From Chara braunii (lineage: Eukaryota; Streptophyta; Charophyceae; Charales; Characeae), in contig BFEA01000055.1 of the NCBI GenBank assembly GCA_003427395.1, positions 3,246,152 through 3,268,380 of the forward strand: DNA of 22,229 nt, in the 5' to 3' direction. This document shows, one piece after another, positions 8,849-18,758 of this stretch (the stretch's first letter is position 1; each line of letters begins with the position of its first letter). The translations under genes were made by a program, and so were the position numbers. The notes beneath the pieces were generated by a model. That model did no database searches and had not been told where the DNA came from. It saw nothing but the letters and a program-made list of their open reading frames with translations.

Positions 8849-10476
8849 TCATACCTGACCCGATCTCTGCAAGTGGATCGACCTCTGTGATGTATTTGGA
8901 ACTGTGAGCCACGACTTCATCAGATGAGTCCTCATGAATGGTGGCAACAACTTCTTTTCGTTCGGCAGCTTTCTTTCAATATCGATCAACAACTCTGCAG
9001 ATTTCAGTGGGGGAATCTTTATCTTACTCAGCTTCTGTTTCCTCCTTTCTATGATCCATGTCACCGGGCAGAGCCTCATCCCCTCCCTTTCCATCGTCTC
9101 TATTTGTCCCTCCACAAACCGAACATTCAGAAGTGGCACGAATAACTTAATCTTCTTGCCATTCTCCGGGTTGTCTGCTAGTATCCTTGGCATCAATAGG
9201 TCAGCTATCAGTCGAAACACCGATGTGTCTGCCACCGCCTTTGCTCACCATATTCGCCATCGCCGTTGGCATCGGGGACTCTGGAGATTGAAGCGAAAGG
9301 AGATGCATGCTGCCATCCTGTGCTGTCCAAGTGATGAAGAAGGTCTCGTTCCTGATTAGCGTGCAGAATAATGGGAGAATCTTCGGCTCTATTCCGTCTT
9401 GTTGGCCTCTCGCCACCGCCACCGGGATCCGTCTTCTTGTTGTTTTCATCCCTCGTGTGATGATTTCCCTGATCCGCCCCTGTGAACCCTCGGACTCCGT
9501 TGAGCTCGACTTCTCTCTTCTGATGCCATGCAGATCCGAAGTGGCACTGTCTTCGTGGCGTAACCGCCTGTGCTTTCCTGGCATGCCTCCTGTGCCTCTG
9601 TTTTCGCTCGTAGCTTCCCTGACCGAGCTTCGGCTTGTGCCCTGATTCCCTCCTCTGCTGTCCTGTGAACCGTCTCCTTGTCCTCCTAGACCATATTGCG
9701 ATGCGGCTGCACCTCTTGCTCCAACCATTGCATGCATTGCCCCTCCTCCTTGAGCGTTCCCTCCCATCTGCCCACCATACGTGTATCCTCCCAATTCCTC
9801 TCGAGGGAACATTGGGATGCCATACCCGCCTGGTTGGAGTAAGTGGTTAAATGCTCCTAGGCCTGGCCACGGGCCAAAAGCCGATAAATTATTCGGCAAC
9901 CCCGAGCTTGTCGTCGGCATTCCTCAAGACAATCCTGGCATACCCATTGGAGACGGCCCCGACTGGAAGAACTGCTGCCTCCTTAGCCCGTCAGGTGAGT
10001 ATGTTGCGTTGTAGTAATTATTTCCCGCTCCATGCATCGGCAGCTCTCTTGATCGCTTCGGTCCTGGTTCGGGTTGACTCAGCCTGGGGCGTAGTGGCCC
10101 AGAATATTGCGGTTGCGTTGCTGAAGCTTCCGGTCTTAGCTCTTGTCTTCCTTGCGATGCGCCCTGTTGCGGTTGTCTATTCCTCCAGCACTTGCTCTCC
10201 TCGTGGAAGAAGGCCCTACACCTCCTGCACCTTGGAGTCTGATGTCAGGTTGACTGTCAGTGTGTCACCTTCAAAGGTCACCACTAAAATTTTGTCCTTC
10301 ATGTTTGGTCTCGCCGACGTCTCTAGATCAAACTTTAGGTTAATGAGAGCTGGTTTCTGTCGATCCTGCTCAGCTGGATGCGTGTTGATTATTGGACCAA
10401 TTGCCTTGGCCACTTGAGCTTCCAGGTAGAACATAGCATCGAGCGGCACTTGCACCATAATCACCCAATTTTCAGG
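8849..10476 (-). pseudogene. LINE ORF1: nucleic-acid-binding protein, 5'-truncated and broken
   Basis: The remaining N-terminal piece (10476-10216) starts inside a DUF4283-like domain, recognisable by ENWVIMVQVPL and the following AKAIGPII. After a frame change near 10225-10235 a clean CX2CX4HX4C zinc knuckle follows (CRRCRAFFHEESKC, about 10190-10230). A Gly/Gln/Ser-rich low-complexity middle comes next. A TGA at 9924-9926 interrupts this frame. The ATG at 9920 restarts it down to 9201. A second frame change near 9240 leads into a C-terminal piece (9235-8849) rich in Lys/Glu. ORF1 proteins of this group bind the element RNA. No start codon for the true N-terminus survives, because the sequence runs into the tandem array. 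Confidence 0.85.
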
Positions 10477-10660
10477 CCTGTAACTTCCACGGCGTATCCG
10501 GTAGTTATAGGCCTATAACTTCCACGGCGTATCCAGTAGTTATAGGCCTATAACTTTCACGGCGTAACCGGAAGGCATAGGCCTAAAACTTCCACGGCGT
10601 ATCCGAGAGTTATGAGCCTATAACTTCCATGGCGTAACCGAGAGTTATAGGCCTATAACA
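10474..10660. repeat. 35-bp tandem repeat, about 5 copies
   Basis: The phrase AACTTCCACGGCGTA recurs at 10482, 10517, 10552, 10587 and 10622, an exact 35-bp period with a few substitutions. Most units contain the palindrome TTATAGGCCTATAA, so each junction can form a small hairpin. A single relic, CGGCCTATAAGTTTC, lies at about 10787. The array starts inside the LINE ORF1 frame and ends 150 bp before the LTR sequence, so it occupies the junction between the two retrotransposons. Confidence 0.93.
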
Positions 10661-10810
10661 TTGATTGCGTCTTCCTCGCTTCCAGAAGTTTGACTCTTTG
10701 AGGTTGCAAGCCTGGAATGTTTTTTTCACATTTGCGTTGTTCTATTGCACTTGTCGTACGCAGTGTTGCTCTAAGTATGTATTATCGGCCTATAAGTTTC
10801 TCTGACACGA
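10661..10810. other. Junction sequence between tandem array and LTR
   Basis: About 150 bp with no match to the corresponding upstream part of the 3' LTR copy and no coding potential. It may be the original flanking DNA or material introduced by a rearrangement that truncated the 5' LTR. Confidence 0.4.
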
Positions 10811-10904
10811 CTTTCTGGAATCTGAACTTGGGTTTTTGCTCACACTTGTCCTTGCAATGTCCGCCTCGATCGCATTATGTGTATGACTGCTGAATGAATA
10901 GATG

Positions 10905-10912
10905 TATAAAGG
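10905..10912 (+). promoter_or_regulatory. Putative TATA box in 5' LTR
   Basis: TATAAAGG lies in the conserved LTR segment. The matching place in the 3' LTR reads TATGGAGG (21894-21901). This is a motif match only, with no evidence of a transcription start. Confidence 0.35.
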
Positions 10913-11241
10913 CTATGCTTGCGTATCTATCTTTTTGCTGACAAATCCTTGCCCTTGCTCTTTGTTTGCGTCGTATCTTTACCTGCACCTGATGCAGCTG
11001 TAGATAGGATAAGAATTTGGCCCCGATAGCGATTCCGTTCTCGTTTTTGTTTGTCTCACGATTGGGTTGTGATATGATTGCATCTCACGTAATCAAAAAT
11101 TACGGAACAATAAAACGATCCGGTGTCTGGCCCCGCGAACGCCGCGCGAGAACACGTGTAAACGCAATCCGAATCGCGCCATTACACGCGTCCCCGTGCG
11201 TCGATTCGCCCACCCAAAGGAAAAGATTTGCGGCGGAACCG

Positions 11242-11561
11242 NNNNNNNNNNNNNNNNNNNNNNNNNNNNNNNNNNNNNNNNNNNNNNNNNNNNNNNNNNN
11301 NNNNNNNNNNNNNNNNNNNNNNNNNNNNNNNNNNNNNNNNNNNNNNNNNNNNNNNNNNNNNNNNNNNNNNNNNNNNNNNNNNNNNNNNNNNNNNNNNNNN
11401 NNNNNNNNNNNNNNNNNNNNNNNNNNNNNNNNNNNNNNNNNNNNNNNNNNNNNNNNNNNNNNNNNNNNNNNNNNNNNNNNNNNNNNNNNNNNNNNNNNNN
11501 NNNNNNNNNNNNNNNNNNNNNNNNNNNNNNNNNNNNNNNNNNNNNNNNNNNNNNNNNNNNN
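11242..11561. other. Assembly gap (320 N)
   Basis: The run of N lies inside the 5' LTR. It begins immediately after GCGGAACCG, the same word on which the window ends at 22229 in the 3' LTR. Confidence 0.99.
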
Positions 11562-12165
11562 CGACCCGGATTATTTCACCCCTTGGATAAACGAACTCCT
11601 AAGGCTGCGATACCCCTGTCATATGGAGAATCGACTGTGTCCGCGGGAATTCCACTGCGCCACCTCTAGCGACCCCCGATGCTCTGATTTCCCTTCCCCT
11701 GACCATACCTACTACTTCATCCACCCGGGATTCATCGTCATCACCACCAGTTTCCCTCCTTTTCGCCTTCTTCTCCCGTATCATCAACTCAACGTCGTTC
11801 CGTGGCCGGCCATAGCCCCCTATTGGCCCAGCACGCCCTGCGGAAATTGCCGACGCAGCGGCGAACGTAGGACCCCGGAATTCCGAAGGCCCAACCCAAA
11901 CACGCAGCGGGCTGCGCCACGTGGCGACCCCCAACGACCCAATTTTTCGGGACCACCTCCGCCGCGGAGGAACTTCCCCGTAAACCGTCATCCACAGTAC
12001 CCCGGCCCCATCGGGCCTTGAGTCCCCGGCGCCCGCGTCTTGTTCGCCCAATTGGATTCATATCCCTAAGACTCCCCCACTTTCCCCAAAATCCTTGGCA
12101 CACCCCTTTTCACACTTCCAGGCCCACATCCCACTCCGGTCAGGAAGTCGCGCCGTGCGTGAGGT

Positions 12166-12179
12166 TGGTATCGAAGCCC
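12166..12179 (+). other. Candidate primer-binding site
   Basis: TGGTATCGAAGCCC closely resembles the initiator-tRNA-Met primer site of plant LTR elements (TGGTATCAGAGCC, two central differences). It lies between the LTR and gag, as expected for priming minus-strand cDNA. A different tRNA or a mutated site is possible. Confidence 0.6.
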
Positions 12180-12319
12180 GACACGTGGCTAGGGTCTTAG
12201 GATTGATAGCACGTTAATTAGGTGACCTGGCTAACCGTGGGCGACCTCGCCCTCGGAACGCGCATAGACGCGACCCTATCGTCACCCGAAGCAGATCAGC
12301 TAACCAACGAGCAGCCAAT

Positions 12320-13640
12320 ATGGCTGCCAATGTGCAAAACCCGATTCCGCAACCGAATGCTAATCCACCGAATTAGCCCGCCCCACGTGCACGAGCTCCC
12401 ATGACGCCACCAGATCTTTATCTATTTGATCTGGCACACCATCTCGCAGGAGCATGGCTGGCCACACTTAGAGCACAACAGTATACTGACAATGAACCAC
12501 AGATCAACATTCCCGCTCGGTTGGGGGGGGACGCTCATCATTGGTTTAGTACCTACGTGTGGGTTGACCTCCCGACCTTCGAACGGGATTTCATGAACCG
12601 ATTTGATTATGTTCACCTCGAGCAAGCGCTGTACATGATTAAGGACCGAGTGCAAAAACCTCTCGAATCCGTGGCAGAATATCGAAACCGGTTCTACCGA
12701 ATGTTCGTAAAAACTGAGCGAGGTGAACAAGTAGGGAGAGATCTGTTCATTGACGGACTTCGCAGCCGAACAATAAGGGCTAAGTTGCGTAAGCAATTTT
12801 CCCCCATCACTCACACGCTGCAGCAAATCATGGCTGCTGCGGAAGAAATGGAACGAAAGTTCGCGGCGAACTTCCTCGAAGGAGAAGACTATCCTAGAGA
12901 AGGGGATTCGACCGAACTCGCACGAGCGAGAGCTGAGTTGGCTGCCTTACATAACAAGTTTGAAAACATGGGATTTTGTGTCAGGACCTGTCACCTATAT
13001 GGAACAAATAGCCCCTAAACGAGTAGTCCTAAGTGAGATTCCAAGCACCTCCACTCCTGTGATGCCCCCACCCGTCAGGGCGTTACCCCCGCCACCGATT
13101 GAGGCTCGCGTACGAACGAACGAATCAGCGACCATTTTCGAACTAACCAAAACATTGATTAGTTTAATCCAGGAAAGCAAAAAGGAGCAGCGAGAGCACA
13201 ATGCTCGACTAGAAGCCATGATGAGAAATATGCGGCCCATTGCGGTGCGCGCCCCTCCGATGCAGCAAGGATTAGCCCCGACACCTGCTCTCAGGGGAGC
13301 CGCGAACAATCTGAATGTCTGTTATGCCTGTAATCAGCCAGGACATCTTGCCCGTGACTGCCCCCACCGACCCCCACAACAGCGAATCAGGGTCGCGCCT
13401 ATGGCTGTGGCTCCCATCGCTAACGGACCTGGACGAATTGGAGCTTTGATGGAAGAAGTAGACGGCGGGGGAAGTGCCCTGGCCACCACGGAAGAGGCCA
13501 CTGAGGTAATCCCGCTAGATCAGTATGTATCACTGGGATATCCTGGGCTTGGAATGATCGGAACAATTAGACCGGCGCCAGAACCGAAAGGTGGCGGAGT
13601 GGCGACCGTCTCTAGGAGAAATGGAGTCGGGAGGACCCAC
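12320..13640 (+). pseudogene. gag: gag: capsid and zinc-knuckle nucleocapsid, broken
   Basis: The likely start is the ATG at 12320, opening an Asn/Pro/Gln-rich leader cut by a TAG at 12374-12376. The same frame then runs to 13018 as a retrotransposon gag capsid domain. It contains the hallmark ARLGGDAHHWF followed by PTFERDFMNRF, and a C-terminal AEYRNRF segment and helix. The frame changes near 12965-12975 into a second piece (to about 13600) with a charged helix and a CCHC knuckle, CYACNQPGHLARDC, at 13320-13361. Gag coats the element RNA and builds the particle. One stop and one frame change prevent full expression. Gag and pol may have been one long frame in the active parent, because all interruptions are single events. 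Confidence 0.87.
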
Positions 13641-14437
13641 CTTCATCACAGGAGAGATCGATGTATTAAACATCATCCGAGCCTTGGACCATCGGATTCC
13701 AGTTCCGATTGGTCATCTACTCTCGATCTCCGAGCAAGCCAATGAGCGAATGCTACAGCATTGCAAAGCAAACCGAAAGTGATTCAGCCTCGCTCGAACA
13801 CCGAACGTAAAAGCCAAAAGCCCCACGCCCGAAGAAAGTCCAACGGGCAGTTGAGATCGAATACGGGTAGGTTTAATCAAGAAAGACGACCATTTTCTAC
13901 GGATTAAACCAATTCCGTGGGAATCCGCAGAATGCGATATAGAAATTTGGGGAATTTCTTACAGCGCGATTATAGATTCGGGAGCAGGTGTGCTGGCTAT
14001 TTCACTGAGAGTGGTCGAAAGGTAGGAAAAACGATCTGATCATGCTTACTAAGAAAGATCAGCTCGTCTCGGCAGATGAAAAAAAGATCAAAATTGTGGG
14101 AAGAATGACCAACGTCGCTTTCCGATTGGGAAAAGTGCACGCGCTTGGGGATGTCATAGTACTAGATGTTAATACGTACGACGTTCTTTTCGGACTTCCC
14201 GCTCTTGTGGCGTTACGAGCAAACCTGGACTTTGAACGACGATCGATCGTCCTCCGAAATACACGAGGAAAACCCTACGCTGTGCCTATGCGATTGACCC
14301 TTCGTACTACCATTAACACGGTCCCACCGGTTTCGCCGATGATGGCAGGGACGCTCCGCATGATCTCCTGTGATGAATCCGCAGATGGAAAGTCATCGAC
14401 GAATGATGCGGACAGCAGTGACGAAGATGATCCGTAG
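13591..14437 (+). pseudogene. pol: pol: linker domain and aspartic protease, broken
   Basis: The frame entered near 13600 encodes a short domain (GEIDVLNIIRALDHRIPVPI, then HLLSIS) typical of the segment before the protease in some Ty3 elements. TGA codons follow at 13780 and 13852. The protease starts near 13920 and shows the catalytic DSGA at 13975-13986. A TAG at 14023 coincides with a one-base frame change. The C-terminal half continues from about 14024 to 14437 with VIVLDVNTYDVLFGLPAL, the usual flap-side and C-terminal signature. A TAG at 14435-14437 ends this piece, though the frame stays open after it. The enzyme would cleave the Gag-Pol polyprotein. Confidence 0.82.
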
Positions 14438-16560
14438 ATCTTGAAATTAGCACGACAGCATGTTTACTACCCACCGCCCAAAATGATAGCGAGAACGATG
14501 CAACTGACCAACCGAAAAATTCGAAGGACCAAGGCGATGATCTTGGGAGACCCCCTCGTGCAGATTTCGAGGATGGTCGATTCTTTGGAACCCCCTCAAA
14601 CTCTATACAAAGGGATCACCCCTCTCCTCGCTCGGTATAGCGACAAGAAACATTATTGTGACATTACGGATCTACCCAAGTCCTTATTAACATCTGCTAA
14701 AGAAGTGAGATTGTTACGCTTGGGGGCGGAAGCAAGTTCTCTGGAACCCTCTGGGCGTTTTGAAGCAGAAACAGATGAACTGGGGATAAAGATCGCAACT
14801 AAGGACGTGCCATGGCAGGATGTTTGTGACGGGATTACCCCGGAAGGACACATGGGAATCCGGGAAGAAGACGCCCAGATGATGGCCACGGTGTTCTCCT
14901 GGCGATCGGACCATTCGTTCATCTCGGCGCCTTCCCCCGACGTGGCAAAACAGGCGCGCACAAAACAGATTGACGTTCGGATCTGGGACCAATCTTTCGA
15001 ACTACACGTTCCACAGTACGTCCCAGATGAAATCCACCGGGTGATTGCATACATCCTAACGGAATACCAAGGAGCGATTAGTATGACCGACATTGACATT
15101 GGGTTGTCATTAGTTATCCAACATGAGATTCAAACAGGAAATCACTCCCCGAATCATTGCAAACCTTACCGCTATTCCTTGATTGAACGCAAAAAGGCCC
15201 TCGAGCGAATTCGAGAATTCGAAACGGTTGGATTGAACCCACTACCGGACCTTGGTCATTTCCCGTAGTATTAGTACCAAAGAAAAACGGAGCGATTCGC
15301 ATTTGCATTGATTATCGCAAGCTGAATGAGATCATTACGATCAAAGATGTGTATCCCCTCCCCCGGATTGATGATTTGTTGGATGTGATCGGATGCACTA
15401 ACTATTTTAGCAAGTTTGATATTGGGCATAGCTTCCATCATATTTTGGTGAGGGAGGAAGATCGGCCGAAGACGGCCTTTGTACTGTTTGAGGGCACGTG
15501 GCAATGGTTTCGATGTACGATGGGGATTTGCAATGCGCCTGCCACGTTTCAGCGAGCGATAAACATGACGTTCCAGAATTTCGTCAACAAGACACGACTG
15601 ACACAAGGGATGATTAATTTCTGCGTGATCGTGTACATGGACGATATCCTGGTCTATTCGGATACCTATCACGGGCACGCGCAGCATATTGAATGGACAT
15701 TGGGCGCATTGAGAGACGCCGGGTTCAAGATTGCGCTCGAAAAGAGCAAATTTTTCCTCTCGAAAATTTCATTCTTGGGCTACGTCGTGACACGTGGAGG
15801 GTTACGACCGGACTCAAGAAAGGTGGCGGCAGTGAAAGAAGCCCCGATTCCCACGTCACTGACGGAGGTTCGAGCCTTCTTGGGGTTGGCGTCGTACTAC
15901 CGGCGCTTCATCAAGGGCTTTGCTGCGATTGCACGACCACTAACGAATCTGCTACGGAAGGACCAGCCTCTCAGCTGGGACGCGGAGTGCCAGCAGGCCT
16001 TTGCAACCCTCAAGGACGCTCTAGCGACGACCCCTATTTTGATTCGGCCGGACCCCTCGAAGCAGTTCATTCTCATTACGGACTGGCAACCGGAAGCTAT
16101 TTCCGCTATTCTACCGCAGAAGGGGAACGATGGTCGTGAACACGTCATCGAATACGCGTCACGCAAAGTGCCAGATGAACGCCGAAATGACTCCGCACCT
16201 CAAGGCGAATGTTATGCGGTAGTTTGGGGAATCCAACGCTTCCATCCGTATCTCTACGGACAGAAGTTTCGCCTCGTGACGGATCACGAGCCTCTGCTAG
16301 CTTTGAAGAAGCTCACCAACTACACGGACATGATTAGCCGTTGGGCGGTGCGACTGCAAGAATACGACTTCGACATCGTCCATTGAAAGACAGAGCGACA
16401 CGGCAACGCGGACGGGATGACACGTCTGCATCGACCTGCCAAGGTACCAAAGGGCGAGGAGATTACACCGTGGAAAGAGCCGGACTTGACCAACGAGCCT
16501 AAGAACGGACAAGTGGCAGTTCTCCCACGTGGCAAGAAGCAAAACCGTGGCGATGGGTGA
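14438..16560 (+). pseudogene. pol: pol: reverse transcriptase and RNase H, broken
   Basis: The frame after the TAG at 14435 carries a linker and the RT N-terminus to about 15234, where one base is missing or extra. The frame from 15235 continues the RT: VPKKNGAIRICIDYRKLN, PLPRIDDLLD, SKFDI, then the catalytic YMDD at 15634-15645, then LGYVVTRGG. RNase H follows, with Asp, Glu and Asp positions visible in ITDWQPEAISAIL, QGECYAVVWG and VTDHEPL. A TGA at 16384-16386 falls just before the usual NADG/TRL tail, and the frame remains open to the TGA at 16558-16560. RT copies the RNA and RNase H removes it. The catalytic residues are intact, and the damage is one frame change plus one stop. Confidence 0.93.
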
Positions 16561-16930
16561 TGGAGGTAACCCCACTACCCCTCTTTCCCCCCCTTCCTCC
16601 TTGTCTCTCCTCTCCCTGCCTGACAAATTTTGCTATTTTTGCGAAGCTATTTCCCGCGTATATTCGGTCTCCATGCGTCCTAACGGGGAAGGGTATGCAA
16701 ATTGGATAGACTGCCGACAGTGCGTCGCACGAGCCCATGGCTCGTGCATCCAATACAGAAACGATAGTAAGCCGTGGTTGTATCCCTTGTGCCGGACCGA
16801 CAAGATTCCGACCGAGGCTCACTTCTTGGATGCCACGTCAGAAGGGCTGGAAAAGACCCGGAAGTTTAGAAGGGCCGAAGTATGGACTAATATTGCCTTA
16901 ATTGCCACCCTAGTAGGTAACCCCCTCTAG
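16529..16930 (+). pseudogene. pol: PHD-finger-like module before integrase
   Basis: This frame overlaps the RNase H tail by 32 nt and joins the integrase after a TAG at 16928-16930. It has a Pro/Ser/Leu-rich lead, then C35-X2-C38, C62-X2-C65, H70-X2-C73 and W83-X-Y85-X2-C88. This spacing is that of a PHD finger (C4HC3), including the conserved Trp two residues before the seventh ligand. That ligand is Tyr (TAT at 16781-16783), one base from TGT Cys. PHD fingers read histone H3 tails, so a targeting or tethering role is plausible but is inference. A RING or other cross-brace finger is the main alternative. Confidence 0.7.
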
Positions 16931-18282
16931 GATTTCACCAAGGAAGATCGGAGGAGGGCCAACGAAAGGGCTCGGGATTATCGACGGATAGAAGGTAGAT
17001 TAGAAAAACGGAAAACGGACGGCAGTGGGATTTGGATGGTGGTACCGCATCCGTTCATGCGGTATGACTGGGTTAAGACAGCCCACGAGGAAACTGCGGC
17101 CCATTTTGCCGTACGAATCACGGAGTCCGCTATTGACAAAAATGAGTGGTACTGGTCCAATATCCGCGACGATGTGAAATACATCGTTGCCAACTGTCAA
17201 GTCTGCGCCGCAGATAAAGCGCCGATTCAGCCACCAAGATCGATAGTGCCCACGATTGTTGAACGGCCATTTCAAAGAGTGAGTATAGACACTACCGACA
17301 TAGTGGTGCCCCCTGGCCCTAATAGTTGTGAATATTCAGTCTTATTGGTATTTGTCGACCATTTCTCGAAATGGATCGAGGCGTATCCTTGTCGCACGTG
17401 GCAAGCCACGGTGGCAAGCCACGGAAATCGCGCGATATGTCAACCGTTTCCTTGGGATGCATCAGGATACGGAAGAGATCCTGACCGACAACGGGGCTGA
17501 ATTCAGGGGAGAAATGCTAAGGAATCTGGTCCTACATGGCGTCGCCATACGGAACACTGCACCCCACCAAAGGGCTGGTCGAAAACGCTAATCGGGTGAT
17601 AAAGACAGCATTGCGGCGAAATATCATAGCACGGGATCCGAGGCCCTGGCCCGATATCGTCGATCACATCCTGGCGGTCCACCGCGGAACGCCCCATGAA
17701 TCGACAGGGTTGAGCCCCTTCCAATTAAGGACTAATAGCGTCGCTTGCAATTCGATACCAAGCCTCCCAGATGAGTCTACATTGAACCGACGGCCCACCA
17801 GGGCCACGGCTCGGGACAAGTTCAAACGACACCTAGAGTTAATGGAACGGTCACTGCCCAGGCTAGCCCGAAAACGACAGAAAATGACTGAACTAGCCCA
17901 AGGCCGACAGGTCCGAAGCTACAAGGCCCGAAATGGGAATGCGGGTCCGCGGCCCCAATACAAATTAGGGGACGTAGTGCAGATAAGGAAATGTGCTCGC
18001 CAGCGTAAGCTAGCGCCACGATTCTTTGGGCGATATCGCGTGATCGAGCTCAGGCCTAACGGTGTGGGCACCGTGCGTCTCGCCCCCGAGGTCTCTCGCA
18101 GTCGATCGGCTCGTCCGATTACACGCCATGTGTCCTATCTTCGCCTCCTCCCCTCTGCTCCGTCTCCTTCTCCCTCTTTTTCTCTCTCTGATGAAGCCGA
18201 CGACGACGGCTCTGCCTCTCCGGCATCTCCCTCTTCCTCTTGCTCCCTCTCTGCCTCCCCGTCACCGTCGCCATCGCCATGA
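16931..18282 (+). pseudogene. pol: pol: integrase, broken
   Basis: The HHCC zinc-binding domain uses H at 17084 and 17102 and C at 17195 and 17204. The catalytic core has D at 17288 (VSID), D at 17487 (LTDNGAEF) and E at 17581 (GLVENANR). A 13-nt tandem duplication at 17399-17424 shifts the frame in the middle of the core. A second frame change near 17565-17571 lies just before the Glu motif. The C-terminal domain contains YKLGDVVQI and APRFFGRYRVIE, a GPY/F-type module, followed by a Ser/Pro-rich tail with an acidic patch. I see no chromodomain. The stop at 18280-18282 overlaps the next ATG (ATGA). Integrase inserts the cDNA into the genome. Confidence 0.9.
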
Positions 18283-18758
18283 GTTTTCTGGAGGAGAGAG
18301 CCCTCAGCGAAGCAGCGCTTGCGCCCCGTGATCGATTGACGATCCGGCAGATCTATCATCCCTGCCTCAGTCCAGACCTTCGGCGGCTTGCGCACTTCTT
18401 CTGCACGGAAGGCGTGTACGCAGCGGCGGTGTTCAGAATCGAAGGCCGGCCTGACGCGGTGGTACTGGCCGAAGCAGTAGCAGTCCATCAGCGAGCGGTG
18501 CCAGGTGTCAGCCGCATATCGGTTATCATCAACTTCCGGGGCGATCTCTCCACGCTCCTTCCCTTACGACATTCAACGGTGAAGGCATCGTTACGCGCGT
18601 GGGCAAATGATCTGGTCGCCGAGTGGACCCAGCTTCTGGCTCGTCCCGGGGATACGTTCACAACGTCACGAGCGATTGAATACGACGGCCTTCGGATGTA
18701 TCAGCGCGATCCACCAGCAGATCTCCCTGTCCTCGTTCCCTTCCCCCATCCCCAATGA
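18279..18758 (+). CDS. Accessory ORF A, unknown function (159 aa)
   Basis: The ATG at 18279 overlaps the pol stop as ATGA, and the stop overlaps the next ATG in the same way, which supports both ends. No family is recognised. The protein starts MSFLEERALSEAALAPRDRL. It then has an LTIRQ motif, a Cys/Leu-rich segment, a hydrophobic strand-like segment with an IRISV-type pattern (RISVIINFRGD), an amphipathic helix with a conserved-looking WANDLVAEW, and a Pro-rich end. No signal peptide or membrane span is seen, which argues against env. It is intact here while pol is broken. A product would need translation coupled to pol or a subgenomic RNA. Confidence 0.6.
   Translation: MSFLEERALSEAALAPRDRLTIRQIYHPCLSPDLRRLAHFFCTEGVYAAAVFRIEGRPDAVVLAEAVAVHQRAVPGVSRISVIINFRGDLSTLLPLRHSTVKASLRAWANDLVAEWTQLLARPGDTFTTSRAIEYDGLRMYQRDPPADLPVLVPFPHPQ

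Larger units (their letters stand above)
4614..10476 (-). mobile_element. L1-type LINE (non-LTR retrotransposon), decayed
   Basis: On the minus strand the order is ORF1 (DUF4283-like part and CCHC knuckle), a 19-bp gap, then ORF2 (APE-type endonuclease, reverse transcriptase, C-terminal zinc-binding region). This is the layout of plant L1-type elements. The coding region is about 5.9 kb. It is 5'-truncated: the ORF1 N-terminus is missing and is replaced by the 35-bp tandem array. At least seven in-frame stops and four frame changes disable it. The 3' end and target-site duplication are not resolved. Confidence 0.92.
10811..12165 (+). repeat. 5' LTR, left-truncated, with assembly gap
   Basis: The first 431 bp (10811-11241) match 21800-22229. 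It is interrupted by 320 N (11242-11561) and then continues to the primer-binding site. Upstream of 10811 the similarity to the 3' copy stops abruptly, and the bases before 21800 are not purine-rich. The true LTR start therefore probably lies further left in the 3' copy and is missing here. Putative promoter and processing motifs are TATAAAGG (10905-10912) and AATAAA (11109-11114). The reading frame across the gap is an artefact. The right end has no clear terminal CA. Confidence 0.75.

Noticed and set aside
11017-12051. Long frame spanning the N gap and its minus-strand counterpart
   Set aside because: The unknown bases bridge the frame artificially. The region is LTR, and the remaining residues are low-complexity Pro/Arg with no family.
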